Assembly: GCA_036403235.1 (NCBI GenBank)
Contig: DASWRI010000007.1
Span: forward strand, 1-64,000
Direction of reading: 5' to 3'
Length of the DNA stretch: 64,000 nucleotides
DNA from: JBGTFE01 sp036403235
Lineage (GTDB): Bacteria > Acidobacteriota > Blastocatellia > Pyrinomonadales > Pyrinomonadaceae
This document shows, piece after piece, positions 43,284-51,078 of the stretch. Within the stretch, counting starts at the first letter, position 1. Each line of letters starts with the position of its first letter. Both the position numbers and the translations under genes were made by a program. Under the pieces are notes generated by a model. That model ran no database searches and was not told the origin of the DNA. It worked only from the letters and a program-made list of their open reading frames with translations.

Positions 43284-45413
43284 CTAAAGGTTTTCGTTGT
43301 TTTTATATTCGTCCAGTTTGCGATAGAGCGTTTTGCGTCCGATGTTCAAAAGACGCGAGGCGCGCGACTTGTCGCCGTTCGTGTAATCGAGCGTCGCTTC
43401 GATGACCTGTTTTTCGATTTCGTCCATGGCGGCCGGCAATTCGATTTCGATGCCGATTGAATTGCCTTCGCTGGCCGCTTTCGCTCTTTCCTGTCTGGCC
43501 TGCGCGAACGCTTCGAAGGCTTTTTTGCTGATTGCTTCCGGCAAATCGTCGTGCTCAATCTGGCGGCCGGAAGCGATGATGACGGCGCGCTCGATGGCGT
43601 TTTCCAGCTCACGCACATTGCCGAGCCATTCGTAATTGACGAGCGCGCGCAAAGCTTCCTTTGAAATGCCGGAGACGAATCGACCGGTTTTTTCCTTGTA
43701 TTGCTCGAGAAAATGAAAAACGAGTAGATGAATGTCTTCGACGCGCTCGCGCAGAGCGGGCAGAGTTATCGGAAAAACCGACAGGCGATAATACAAATCC
43801 TTTCGAAACCTGTTTTCTTCAATCGCTTTTTCCAAATCGATGTTGGTCGCGGCAATGACGCGCACGTCGGTTTTCAAAACTTCCTTGCCGCCGATGCGCG
43901 TAAATTCGCCGTCCTGCAAAACGCGTAAAAGCCTGACCTGCGCTCCGAGCGACATCTCACCGATTTCGTCGAGGAAAAGCGTTCCGCCGTCGGCTTCTTC
44001 AAAACGCCCCTGACGCTGATTTCGGGCGTCGGTAAACGCGCCTTTTTCGTGCCCGAAAAGCTCCGATTCGAGCAGAGTTTCGGGAATCGCGCCGCAGTTT
44101 ATTTTGACATACGGCTTGTTTTCGCGACCCGAATTGTAATGAATCAAATTTGCCAGAAGCTCTTTGCCCGTGCCCGATTCGCCCTGAATCAAAACCGTCG
44201 TATTCGTATCGGCGACGTTAAAAGCGAACTCAATCGCACGCCGAATGGTCGGCGCTTGCCCGATTATCTCGCTGTGCCGCTGGTGCAGCTCGGATTTCAG
44301 ACGCATCACTTCGGCGCTCAACTGGTCGCGCTCGAGCGCCGTTCCGATTTGGTCGGAAATTCCCTCGACGAGCGCGACGTCGTGGTCGGCAAACGGCTTT
44401 GCGGTTTCCTCGCCCCAGACAAATCCCAAAAGCCCGAACGCCTGGCCGCCGACGCGCACCGGCGCAACCAGAGCGGCCTTTCCGCCGAGCTGAGAATTAA
44501 AAATAAGCCGAATCGCAAACGGCAGCTGCGTATCGACGAGCCGCCGCGTTTTGCCTTCGCGCAGCATTTCTCCGAGCGCCGGAAAAGGCTCGATGTCGAG
44601 CGATTGATTGTGTTTTTCAATCATCTGCAAAACCGTGTTCGGCACAACGCTCGGCGAAGATTTAAAGGACGCGAGCGAGATTTTCTTGCCCGTCTGGTCG
44701 AGCACGCCGAGCGCGCCGTAATCGGCGCCGACCAATTCGACGGCGCGTTCGAGAACTTTCGCCGAAACTTCCTTAAAATCCGAGTGCGAATTGAGCGTAT
44801 TGGCGATTTCCAGAAGCGCGTTCGTCCGCTTGGTTTCCTGTTCCTGCGCGACGTAAAGACTCGTGTATTGATAGCCGATGGCGAGCTGCTGCGCGATTGA
44901 ATCGAGAAACGCGACTTCCTCGTCGAGCCACTGGCGCGGCGCGTGCGTGTCGTGCAGCCCGAGAAGACCGAGCACCTTTCCGCTCAAAATAATCGGAACT
45001 ATCAAAAGCGAGCGCGTCTCAAGCGCCTTTGTAAAAAATTTGAGCGTCGCGTTTTTTACTTTCGACGTGTCGTTGATGCGAACCGGCTTGGTGATATCGA
45101 AATATTCGGAGAGCTTTTCGGCGTCAAACGGCATCGTCGTGCCCTCGGACGGCGGAATTGATTCGTCCTTGCGCCATTCGTGACTGATGCGAAGCTCACT
45201 CTCGGAAGTCAGCTGTAAAAGGTCGCAGCGGTCGGCCTGCATCATTCGTCCAATCTCGGAAACAACGACGCGCAAAAATCGCTCAAGGTCGATATTCGTC
45301 GGCAAATCGCGCGCCAGCCGGTCGATAATCGCCTCGCGCGCTTCGTGCATCTTGATTTTTCGCTCTAAAGAAAAGGTTTCTGAGATTTGCGGAGTTTCGA
45401 GCTCGATTTTCAT
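43284..45413 (-). CDS. sigma-54 dependent transcriptional activator with GAF domains
   Basis: 709 residues. Two GAF-type sensor domains (about 35-185 and 200-365) precede an AAA+ domain (about 385-620) with Walker A GESGTGKE and the sigma-54 contact loop GAFTDA near residue 457. A Fis-type helix-turn-helix (KSRASRLLNIGRKTLYRKL) ends the chain. It activates sigma-54 promoters when its GAF ligand or redox signal is present. No receiver domain or kinase is attached, and the signal is not evident. The gene stands alone; its targets are not visible in the window. Confidence 0.94.
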   Translation of the reverse strand: MKIELETPQISETFSLERKIKMHEAREAIIDRLARDLPTNIDLERFLRVVVSEIGRMMQADRCDLLQLTSESELRISHEWRKDESIPPSEGTTMPFDAEKLSEYFDITKPVRINDTSKVKNATLKFFTKALETRSLLIVPIILSGKVLGLLGLHDTHAPRQWLDEEVAFLDSIAQQLAIGYQYTSLYVAQEQETKRTNALLEIANTLNSHSDFKEVSAKVLERAVELVGADYGALGVLDQTGKKISLASFKSSPSVVPNTVLQMIEKHNQSLDIEPFPALGEMLREGKTRRLVDTQLPFAIRLIFNSQLGGKAALVAPVRVGGQAFGLLGFVWGEETAKPFADHDVALVEGISDQIGTALERDQLSAEVMRLKSELHQRHSEIIGQAPTIRRAIEFAFNVADTNTTVLIQGESGTGKELLANLIHYNSGRENKPYVKINCGAIPETLLESELFGHEKGAFTDARNQRQGRFEEADGGTLFLDEIGEMSLGAQVRLLRVLQDGEFTRIGGKEVLKTDVRVIAATNIDLEKAIEENRFRKDLYYRLSVFPITLPALRERVEDIHLLVFHFLEQYKEKTGRFVSGISKEALRALVNYEWLGNVRELENAIERAVIIASGRQIEHDDLPEAISKKAFEAFAQARQERAKAASEGNSIGIEIELPAAMDEIEKQVIEATLDYTNGDKSRASRLLNIGRKTLYRKLDEYKNNENL

Positions 45414-45471
45414 AAGATAAGAAAGACGGCGGAAATCTTCTGTCTACATCATCGACGGTTTTTACAATTTA

Positions 45472-45484
45472 TGTCAAGTTGACA
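45472..45484. promoter_or_regulatory. candidate operator upstream of the sigma-54 activator gene
   Basis: TGTCAAGTTGACA is a 13-nt palindrome (six-base arms around one base) 59 bp before the ATG at 45413. It contains TTGACA, so it could overlap a -35 box on the minus strand. It may be an autoregulatory site; this is a guess from position and symmetry. Confidence 0.3.
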
Positions 45485-45579
45485 CAAGAGAAGTCGTAAT
45501 TGTGTTTTTTGGACGCAGGAAATAAAAATCAAAAGACTGGAGAAAAAGCAAAAATCTCAAAATTGGTAGCTTTTAATAT

Positions 45580-46011
45580 TCAATTAAAGAAAAAGATTTT
45601 TTTTGTCTTCCGGTAAAGTCCAAAGATAATAAGCAGCGGTGCAAAAATTGTAAAGAAATAAATCCCGCTCCGGTTTCCTTTACCGTAGGATTTCGGCTCG
45701 CCCGGAATTGATTTTTGAGGCTCGGACGAATCGTAATAAGCGATTATTTTTTGTCCTGTTTTTATACTTTCAAAAGGCGGATTTCCATGGTCAGCCGGGC
45801 CGATTCCCGTATATCGACGGCCGTCTACGATATATGAGTATGTAATGTTTTGATGATTATCAGGCTCTTTCTTTTCAACAATTGCCTCAACCTGAAGACC
45901 GCGCGTAGCCAAATTATCATACTCGGCTGTAGAGAAAGTGAACGTGCAAACAACGAAAGTCATAGATGCCAGCGCCGCCCACAATAGAAATAGCATAAAT
46001 ATCTGTTTCAT
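45580..46011 (-). CDS. DUF3592-type membrane protein
   Basis: 143 residues from MKQIFMLFLLWAALASM (46011); six more codons are possible upstream. Two membrane helices (about 4-28 and 112-135) flank an extracytoplasmic region with TYSYIVDGRRYTGIGP and IAYYDSSEPQKSIPGEP. The pattern is that of DUF3592 proteins, which have no assigned role. It lies 60 bp downstream of the TPR lipoprotein gene on the same strand. Confidence 0.8.
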   Translation of the reverse strand: MKQIFMLFLLWAALASMTFVVCTFTFSTAEYDNLATRGLQVEAIVEKKEPDNHQNITYSYIVDGRRYTGIGPADHGNPPFESIKTGQKIIAYYDSSEPQKSIPGEPKSYGKGNRSGIYFFTIFAPLLIIFGLYRKTKKIFFFN

Positions 46012-46071
46012 ATTCCATTCTACTTCCATCCAAACATAGATGGCGCGGGCTCTAAAATTTTAACGAAATTC

Positions 46072-46977
46072 TCACATTTTACCCGTATTGGCGTTTGCCG
46101 GTTTGACAGGCGGAACGGGCGAGCCGTTCGGCGACGGAGACGGTTTCGGCTGTTTCGAATTTTCCATAACCGGTTTTTCTCTGTCTTCCTGTTTTTGAAT
46201 TTCCCTTTTGGCAAAATCGATTCGGCGCGCCCCGTCTTCGGCTTTTTCCAGCAATTCTTCGGCCAGCAAATTGTTTTCGTCGAGCTCAATCGCTTTTTTC
46301 AAGGCGCGGACGGCTTCGTCATATTGCGCGAGCTTCATCAGGATTTTGCCGAGTTCGGTTTGATATTCGCTGTTATCGGATTTGAGCTTGACAGCTTCGC
46401 GAAAGGATTTTAAGGCGTCGGGGTCTTCGTTCAACTTATCGTAGGAACGCCCGAGAAAAAAGTGCGCCGAGTCGTCCTTCGGATTTTTTACGAGATATTT
46501 TTTATAAACCTTGACGGCGTTTTCAAAAGCCTTTTCGGATTTTTTTGTTCTGACGACTTCGACTTCTTCTCCCTTTTTATTTTTCGATTTTTTCGGCGCG
46601 GGCGTCGGCGACGCCTGTTCGACTACAGGTTCGTTCGCGGGCAGAGTTTCTTCGGCTTTTTCGAGAATGGCATAGGAAATTCCGAGCTGAAAATAGGCTT
46701 CGCCGAAATCGGGATTTAATTTGACGGCCTGCTCGTAAGCCTCGATTGCCTTGTCAATCTCGTTTGCGTCAAACAGTTTATTGCCTTCGGCAAAAGCCGT
46801 GTCGGCATCGGTAAAGGTCGGCAGAGGAGTTTCCTTCGGCGTCGGCGTCGTCTGCGCGGTTTCGGTTTTCGCCGCCGGAGTCTGCGCGTTCAGATTCTGA
46901 TTGGAAGCGCTTTTCGAGCAATTGATTTGAAAAAATAAAAACCCCGTTAAAAATAAAATTATAAAACCCTTTTTCAT
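46072..46977 (-). CDS. TPR lipoprotein
   Basis: 301 residues. The lipobox is at residues 17-20 (QINC), so it is probably a lipoprotein. Low-complexity Thr/Pro linkers surround TPR units: FAEGNKLFDANEIDKAIEAY, AYFQLGISYAIL, HFFLGRSYDKLNEDPDALKS and QTELGKILMKLAQYDEAVRA. TPRs mediate protein contacts at the envelope. The C-terminus is Pro/Ser-rich and likely disordered. Confidence 0.88.
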   Translation of the reverse strand: MKKGFIILFLTGFLFFQINCSKSASNQNLNAQTPAAKTETAQTTPTPKETPLPTFTDADTAFAEGNKLFDANEIDKAIEAYEQAVKLNPDFGEAYFQLGISYAILEKAEETLPANEPVVEQASPTPAPKKSKNKKGEEVEVVRTKKSEKAFENAVKVYKKYLVKNPKDDSAHFFLGRSYDKLNEDPDALKSFREAVKLKSDNSEYQTELGKILMKLAQYDEAVRALKKAIELDENNLLAEELLEKAEDGARRIDFAKREIQKQEDREKPVMENSKQPKPSPSPNGSPVPPVKPANANTGKM

Positions 46978-47048
46978 AAACCCTTTTTGAATAAAAATTT
47001 CTAAAAACGTTAGAAGCCGAAAATACTCAATTCGTTTGTCCGGACAAT

Positions 47049-47399
47049 TTACCCGGGCGGAAAAATAAACGGGCGACCGCCGAGCAGATGAACGTGAAGA
47101 TGAAAAACCGTCTGCCCGCCGTCGGCGTTTGTATTGATAACCGTCCGGTAGCCGTTTTCGGCAAATCCTTTCTCGCGCGCAATTTCAGCCGCCGTCAAAA
47201 GCAGGTGACCAAGCGTTTCCCGGTGATTTTTTCCGGCTTTGTCGAGCGAGTCGAAATGCTGGCGCGGAACAATCAAAACGTGCGTCGGCGCCTGCGGGCT
47301 GATGTCGCTGAAAGCCACGCAAACGTCGTCCTCGTAAACTCTGGCGGACGGAATGACGCCCGATACAATCTTGCAAAAAAGACAATTTTCTTCACTCAT
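47049..47399 (-). CDS. HIT family hydrolase (HinT-like)
   Basis: 116 residues: CLFCKIVSGVIPSARVYEDD at the start and the histidine triad HLHVHLLGG at the end. Members hydrolyse AMP-linked substrates such as purine phosphoramidates. The Cys pair CLFC is common in HinT proteins. It stands alone on its strand, with a 145 bp gap to the Mo-enzyme gene that holds only a degenerate CGCGAATAAACGCGAA word. Confidence 0.95.
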   Translation of the reverse strand: MSEENCLFCKIVSGVIPSARVYEDDVCVAFSDISPQAPTHVLIVPRQHFDSLDKAGKNHRETLGHLLLTAAEIAREKGFAENGYRTVINTNADGGQTVFHLHVHLLGGRPFIFPPG

Positions 47400-47544
47400 A
47401 ATGGAAAGAAATATTAAATCACAAATGCGCCGGATTGTTAATTAACTCAAGTTCGCGGTTGAATAATTTTCAGAAAATTTGCCCGCGAATAAACGCGAAA
47501 AGACACGAAAATACTTGTTTTGTGACAATCGACAACTCAAATAT

Positions 47545-48411
47545 TTAATGACTCGAATACCAGTCGTAGCCGCTTTCCGCCCAGAAATCGCGCGGGCGTT
47601 CGTCGGTAAATTCGATGCGCCCGATGCGTTTGATTTGCTTGATGCCGTATTTGGTCGGGCTTGCGAGACGAAGCGGCGCGCCGTGCGGCAAAGTTAAGGG
47701 CGCGCCGTTCATTTCATAAGCGAGCAGAGTCTGCGGATGCAGAACGCTCGGCATATCCCAGCCGACATAATAACTTTCGTCGGGCGTGACGATGCTCACA
47801 TATTTGGTAAATTGCGGCGGATATTTTTGGACGAAATCGGAGAATCTCGCTCCCGCCCAGTTGACGACGACGCTCCAGCCTTCGATGCATTTAAGCTCGG
47901 TCGTCATCTCGACGCGCGGCAGCGCTTTGATATCGTCCAAAGTCAAAATCAAATCGTCAGCCCGGTTTGCCAGACCGCCGACCCGCAGACGCCATTCGGC
48001 CGCATTAAAATTTTCGCTCAGTCCTTCGCCGCCGTTGACGCGGTCTGCGCTGATTTTTTCTTTCGAAAACTCGGGCGCGAGATTTTTCGGGCTGTAATAA
48101 AGCCGGCTGACGTTTTCATTGAAACGGAAAGCATCTTTGAAAATCCATTCGCTTTCCGGTTTTCTCAGCCAACCGTAGCCGAGATAGCCGAAAACCGCCG
48201 CCGCGCCGCCGATTAAAAAACCGCGCCGCGAGTGTTTTTTCATTTCCTGCCGCGCCTTTTCGTCGCTCAAAGCGACGCTCAAACGCGTTTTTTCGCCCAA
48301 AATTTCAGCCGTATTTTTTTCTTTGCCCGTTTCGGCTTTAGCTTCGGCGATTTCCGCATCTTCAGTCTTAATCTCTTCATCTTCGACAATTTTTAAGTTT
48401 TCTTCGCTCAT
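47545..48411 (-). CDS. molybdopterin-dependent oxidoreductase (MsrP/sulfite-oxidase fold)
   Basis: 288 residues. A 57-residue acidic N-terminal extension precedes a twin-arginine motif (HSRRGFLIGGAAA, about 60-72), then the catalytic domain with the Mo-binding Cys175 in TELKCIEGWS and the region WAGARFSDFVQKYPPQ. Proteins of this fold reduce methionine sulfoxide or oxidise sulfite; the partner here is the cytochrome b encoded upstream. The ATG at 48411 overlaps the cytochrome stop by ATGA, which supports that start over Met57. Confidence 0.9.
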   Translation of the reverse strand: MSEENLKIVEDEEIKTEDAEIAEAKAETGKEKNTAEILGEKTRLSVALSDEKARQEMKKHSRRGFLIGGAAAVFGYLGYGWLRKPESEWIFKDAFRFNENVSRLYYSPKNLAPEFSKEKISADRVNGGEGLSENFNAAEWRLRVGGLANRADDLILTLDDIKALPRVEMTTELKCIEGWSVVVNWAGARFSDFVQKYPPQFTKYVSIVTPDESYYVGWDMPSVLHPQTLLAYEMNGAPLTLPHGAPLRLASPTKYGIKQIKRIGRIEFTDERPRDFWAESGYDWYSSH

Positions 48412-49118
48412 ATTTTTGCTCCTTCTTCGATTGGCGGAACTTCTTCAATCGTTGCTATATCGTCAGTTTTTACCGCTTCATAACCCGTAATCATCGAGCG
48501 GAAATTGCTCCAACCGGCGAACGCAACCTGCGCGATGTGGACGACAAAAAACAACACGAACAAAATCATCAGCCAGAAATGCCACCAGCGCGCCCACTCG
48601 TAGCCGCCGAAAATCGCGGTCAGCCACGCAAAGCTCGTCGGTTTGTAAATCGCCAGACCGGACACAATCGAGCCGAAGCCCATCAATATAACCGATGTAT
48701 AAGCAATTCTCTGCGCGTCGTTATATTTTCCCTGCGGCGGAAGTTTTTTGACGATGTGCAAATCGTGAAGCGCGACCTGCGCCGCGCGTCTGAACGAGCC
48801 CGAAACGGGAATTAAAGCGCGCCATTCGCCCGAAAAAATTGTGTAAACCACATACAGCAACCCGTTTACGGCAAAAAACCACATAAAAAAGAAATGCAGG
48901 CTGATGCCTTCGGCGAGACGAAAAGGAATGTTGAGCGTTTCGTAAAACCATTTCGGGAAAAAATGAAACAGCTCGTAGCCGAAAAGCTTAAAACCGTAAA
49001 CGGCGTTTCCCCAGTAAATCAGCACACCGCTCCAAATCATCAAAAAAAGCAGCGGGAAATTTATCCAGTGAAACCAACGAATCGCCAAAAGGTGTTTTTT
49101 CTCTAATTTCTGTGCCAT
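48408..49118 (-). CDS. cytochrome b561-type membrane subunit
   Basis: 236 residues with four or five membrane helices. His residues in RWFHWINFPLLF, ISLHFFFMWFF, RWWHFWLMILF and FFVVHIAQVAF are candidate heme b ligands. It belongs to the thiosulfate-reductase/hydrogenase-type cytochrome b group. It should pass electrons between quinones and the Mo enzyme encoded immediately downstream, with which it overlaps by 4 bp. The C-terminal acidic tail (EEVPPIEEGAKI) is cytoplasmic. Confidence 0.9.
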   Translation of the reverse strand: MAQKLEKKHLLAIRWFHWINFPLLFLMIWSGVLIYWGNAVYGFKLFGYELFHFFPKWFYETLNIPFRLAEGISLHFFFMWFFAVNGLLYVVYTIFSGEWRALIPVSGSFRRAAQVALHDLHIVKKLPPQGKYNDAQRIAYTSVILMGFGSIVSGLAIYKPTSFAWLTAIFGGYEWARWWHFWLMILFVLFFVVHIAQVAFAGWSNFRSMITGYEAVKTDDIATIEEVPPIEEGAKI

Positions 49119-49282
49119 CTCTGCTCCTTGAAATTTATAACGGAACGCGCCTGAATTACTTAATTATTCGTGAATGTGTTTATTTTATTCCAATTTGCCG
49201 GGAAAAACAGTAAAAAATAAAAAAAGTCCTGATTTCGAGAAAAATCAGAACTTAAACTCGGCTTTTGAAAATTCTTTCTTTT

Positions 49283-49312
49283 GCCTTTTTACTTTTTACT
49301 TTTTACTTATTT
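49283..49312. repeat. tandem CTTTTTACTTTTTACTT words
   Basis: Three copies of a 7-nt TTTTTAC word lie directly at the 3' end of murA, overlapping its last codons. They resemble the TTTTCAC words elsewhere and could act as an A-rich or T-rich end signal. Confidence 0.55.
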
Positions 49313-50601
49313 TCTTCCGCCGCCATTGCCAGACTGTCGGTGATTCTTTCGATTTCGGCGCCGACCGACTGTAGTTTATTGACAATCGTTTCATAGCCGC
49401 GGTCGATGTGGTAAACGCGGTCGATAAGCGTCTCGCCCTCGGCGCATAAAGCGGCCAGAACTAAAGAGGCCGAAGCGCGTAAATCCGAAGCCTGGACGGG
49501 AGCGCCCATCAATTTTGTTTTGCCGCGGACGACGGCCGTATTTCCCGAAAAGCTGATGTTCGCGCCCATTCGGATAAGCTCGGAAGCATGCATAAAACGA
49601 TTTTCAAAAATCGTTTCTCGGATGGTCGAGTCGCCTTCGGCCTGCGTCATCAGAGACATATACTGCGCCTGCATATCGGTCGGAAATTCGGGATGCGGCT
49701 CGGTCGTCACGGCTTGCGCCCGCAAACCCTGCGCGCAGCATTTTACGAGCAGCGTGCTCTGGTTTAATTCTTCGATTTCGACGCCCGTTTCGCGCAATTT
49801 TTCGATTACTGCCTTCAGATGTTTCGGCTCGCATTTCGCAATTTCAAGCTCGCCCGCAGTAATCGCCGCCGCGACGATAAAAGTTCCCGTCTCGATTCGG
49901 TCGGGAATAATCGTGTGCTCCGCGCCGTCCAGGCCTTCGACGCCTTTTATCTCAATCGTTTCCGTTCCCGCACCTTTGACGCGCGCGCCCATTTTGTTCA
50001 AAAGCTCGGCCAAATCCTCGATTTCCGGCTCGCGCGCGGCATTTTGTATCGTCGTTTTTCCTTTTGCCAAAACCGCCGCCATCATTACGTTTTCCGTTCC
50101 GGTCACGGTAACTTTTTCAAACGCAACTTCCGCGCCGATTAGACGCCCTTTCGGCGCGCGCGCAACGACATCGCCGGATTCTAAAGATACGACCGCGCCG
50201 AGTTTTTCAAACGCTTTCAAATGCAAATCAATCGGGCGAGTCCCGATGGCGCAGCCGCCCGGCAGACTGACTTTCGCCTGCCCGAAACGCGCGAGCAGCG
50301 GCCCGAGCGCCAAAACGCTGGCGCGCATCGTTTTTACCAATTCATACGGAGCTTCGAAAGTTTCGATATTTTTCGCCGTAATTTTATGCGTGCGAAGCTC
50401 CGGCGTCAAAACGGTCGCGCCCAAATCTTCGAGCAGACGGCGCTGCGTAATCAAATCCTTAACATACGGAACATTATGCAAAATAACCGTTTCCGGCGTT
50501 AATAGCGTCGCTGCCAGACACGGCAGAGCGGAATTTTTCGCGCCGCTGATTTCAATTTTCCCCTTGAGCGGTCGGCCGCCTCGAATCAAAAATTTATCCA
50601 T
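49303..50601 (-). CDS. murA: UDP-N-acetylglucosamine 1-carboxyvinyltransferase
   Basis: 432 residues. MurA adds enolpyruvate from PEP to UDP-GlcNAc, the first committed step of peptidoglycan synthesis. KIEISGAKNSALPCLAATLL is at the N-terminus and the catalytic Cys is Cys117 in SLPGGCAIGTRPIDLH. Its being Cys rather than Asp suggests normal fosfomycin sensitivity, by knowledge of the family. No other mur genes lie nearby. Confidence 0.97.
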   Translation of the reverse strand: MDKFLIRGGRPLKGKIEISGAKNSALPCLAATLLTPETVILHNVPYVKDLITQRRLLEDLGATVLTPELRTHKITAKNIETFEAPYELVKTMRASVLALGPLLARFGQAKVSLPGGCAIGTRPIDLHLKAFEKLGAVVSLESGDVVARAPKGRLIGAEVAFEKVTVTGTENVMMAAVLAKGKTTIQNAAREPEIEDLAELLNKMGARVKGAGTETIEIKGVEGLDGAEHTIIPDRIETGTFIVAAAITAGELEIAKCEPKHLKAVIEKLRETGVEIEELNQSTLLVKCCAQGLRAQAVTTEPHPEFPTDMQAQYMSLMTQAEGDSTIRETIFENRFMHASELIRMGANISFSGNTAVVRGKTKLMGAPVQASDLRASASLVLAALCAEGETLIDRVYHIDRGYETIVNKLQSVGAEIERITDSLAMAAEENK

Positions 50602-50708
50602 TATATTTACTCACTGACAACTAATTCTTATACAAAGCAAAAGCAAATCTTATCACGAGATTGTCGAATTTTAAAAAACTAATAATTTTCGATTTGAAAG
50701 CCGCGCGC

Positions 50709-50714
50709 TATAAT
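50709..50714 (+). promoter_or_regulatory. candidate -10 box of the ParB-like gene
   Basis: TATAAT lies 28 bp before the ATG at 50743. No good -35 hexamer stands at the usual distance. The close spacing suggests a short leader or leaderless-like transcript. Confidence 0.35.
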
Positions 50715-50742
50715 CAAAATCGTGGTACAGAAACATTCGAGA

Positions 50743-51075
50743 ATGACCTCCGGCGGGCGATACGTCTGGTACACCGAGCGCCTCTGGCGACTTTCGGCAA
50801 GTCTTCCGGTCAAGCCAATTTTAATCGAAAATATCGCGGAATTTGACATAAACTGCTGGTTTGACGAAAAAAAACCGCCGACTTGCTGAGCCGTCGCCGT
50901 CCACGCAAGACGCATCTACGAGGCCGATTTAGCTTACCCGATTATTTTGTCGGCGGAAGGCTTTTTGATGGACGGCGGACACCGGCTGGCGAAAGCATGG
51001 CTGCTCGATTTGAAAGAAGTCAGAGCCGTTCAATTTGTGATTAATCCGGAGCCGGACGAAATTCTCGCGGAATAA
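50743..51075 (+). pseudogene. ParB-like small protein gene broken by one in-frame TGA
   Basis: An open frame of 110 codons holds a single TGA at codon 49 (50887-50889). Both halves read through as one protein: MTSGGRYVWYTERLWRLSAS, NIAEFDINCWFDEKKPPTC, then after the TGA AVAVHARRIYEADLAYPI and LMDGGHRLAKAWLLDLKEV. The DGGHRxAKA motif marks a small ParB/sulfiredoxin-like family often found in bacteria. In relatives I remember, the residue after PTC is Arg; CGA to TGA is one transition. So this is most likely a nonsense mutation or a sequencing error. Selenocysteine is possible in principle, since selB is in the window, but no SECIS hairpin is obvious. Start codon chosen by family-like N-terminus. 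Confidence 0.75.
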
Positions 51076-51078
51076 ATT

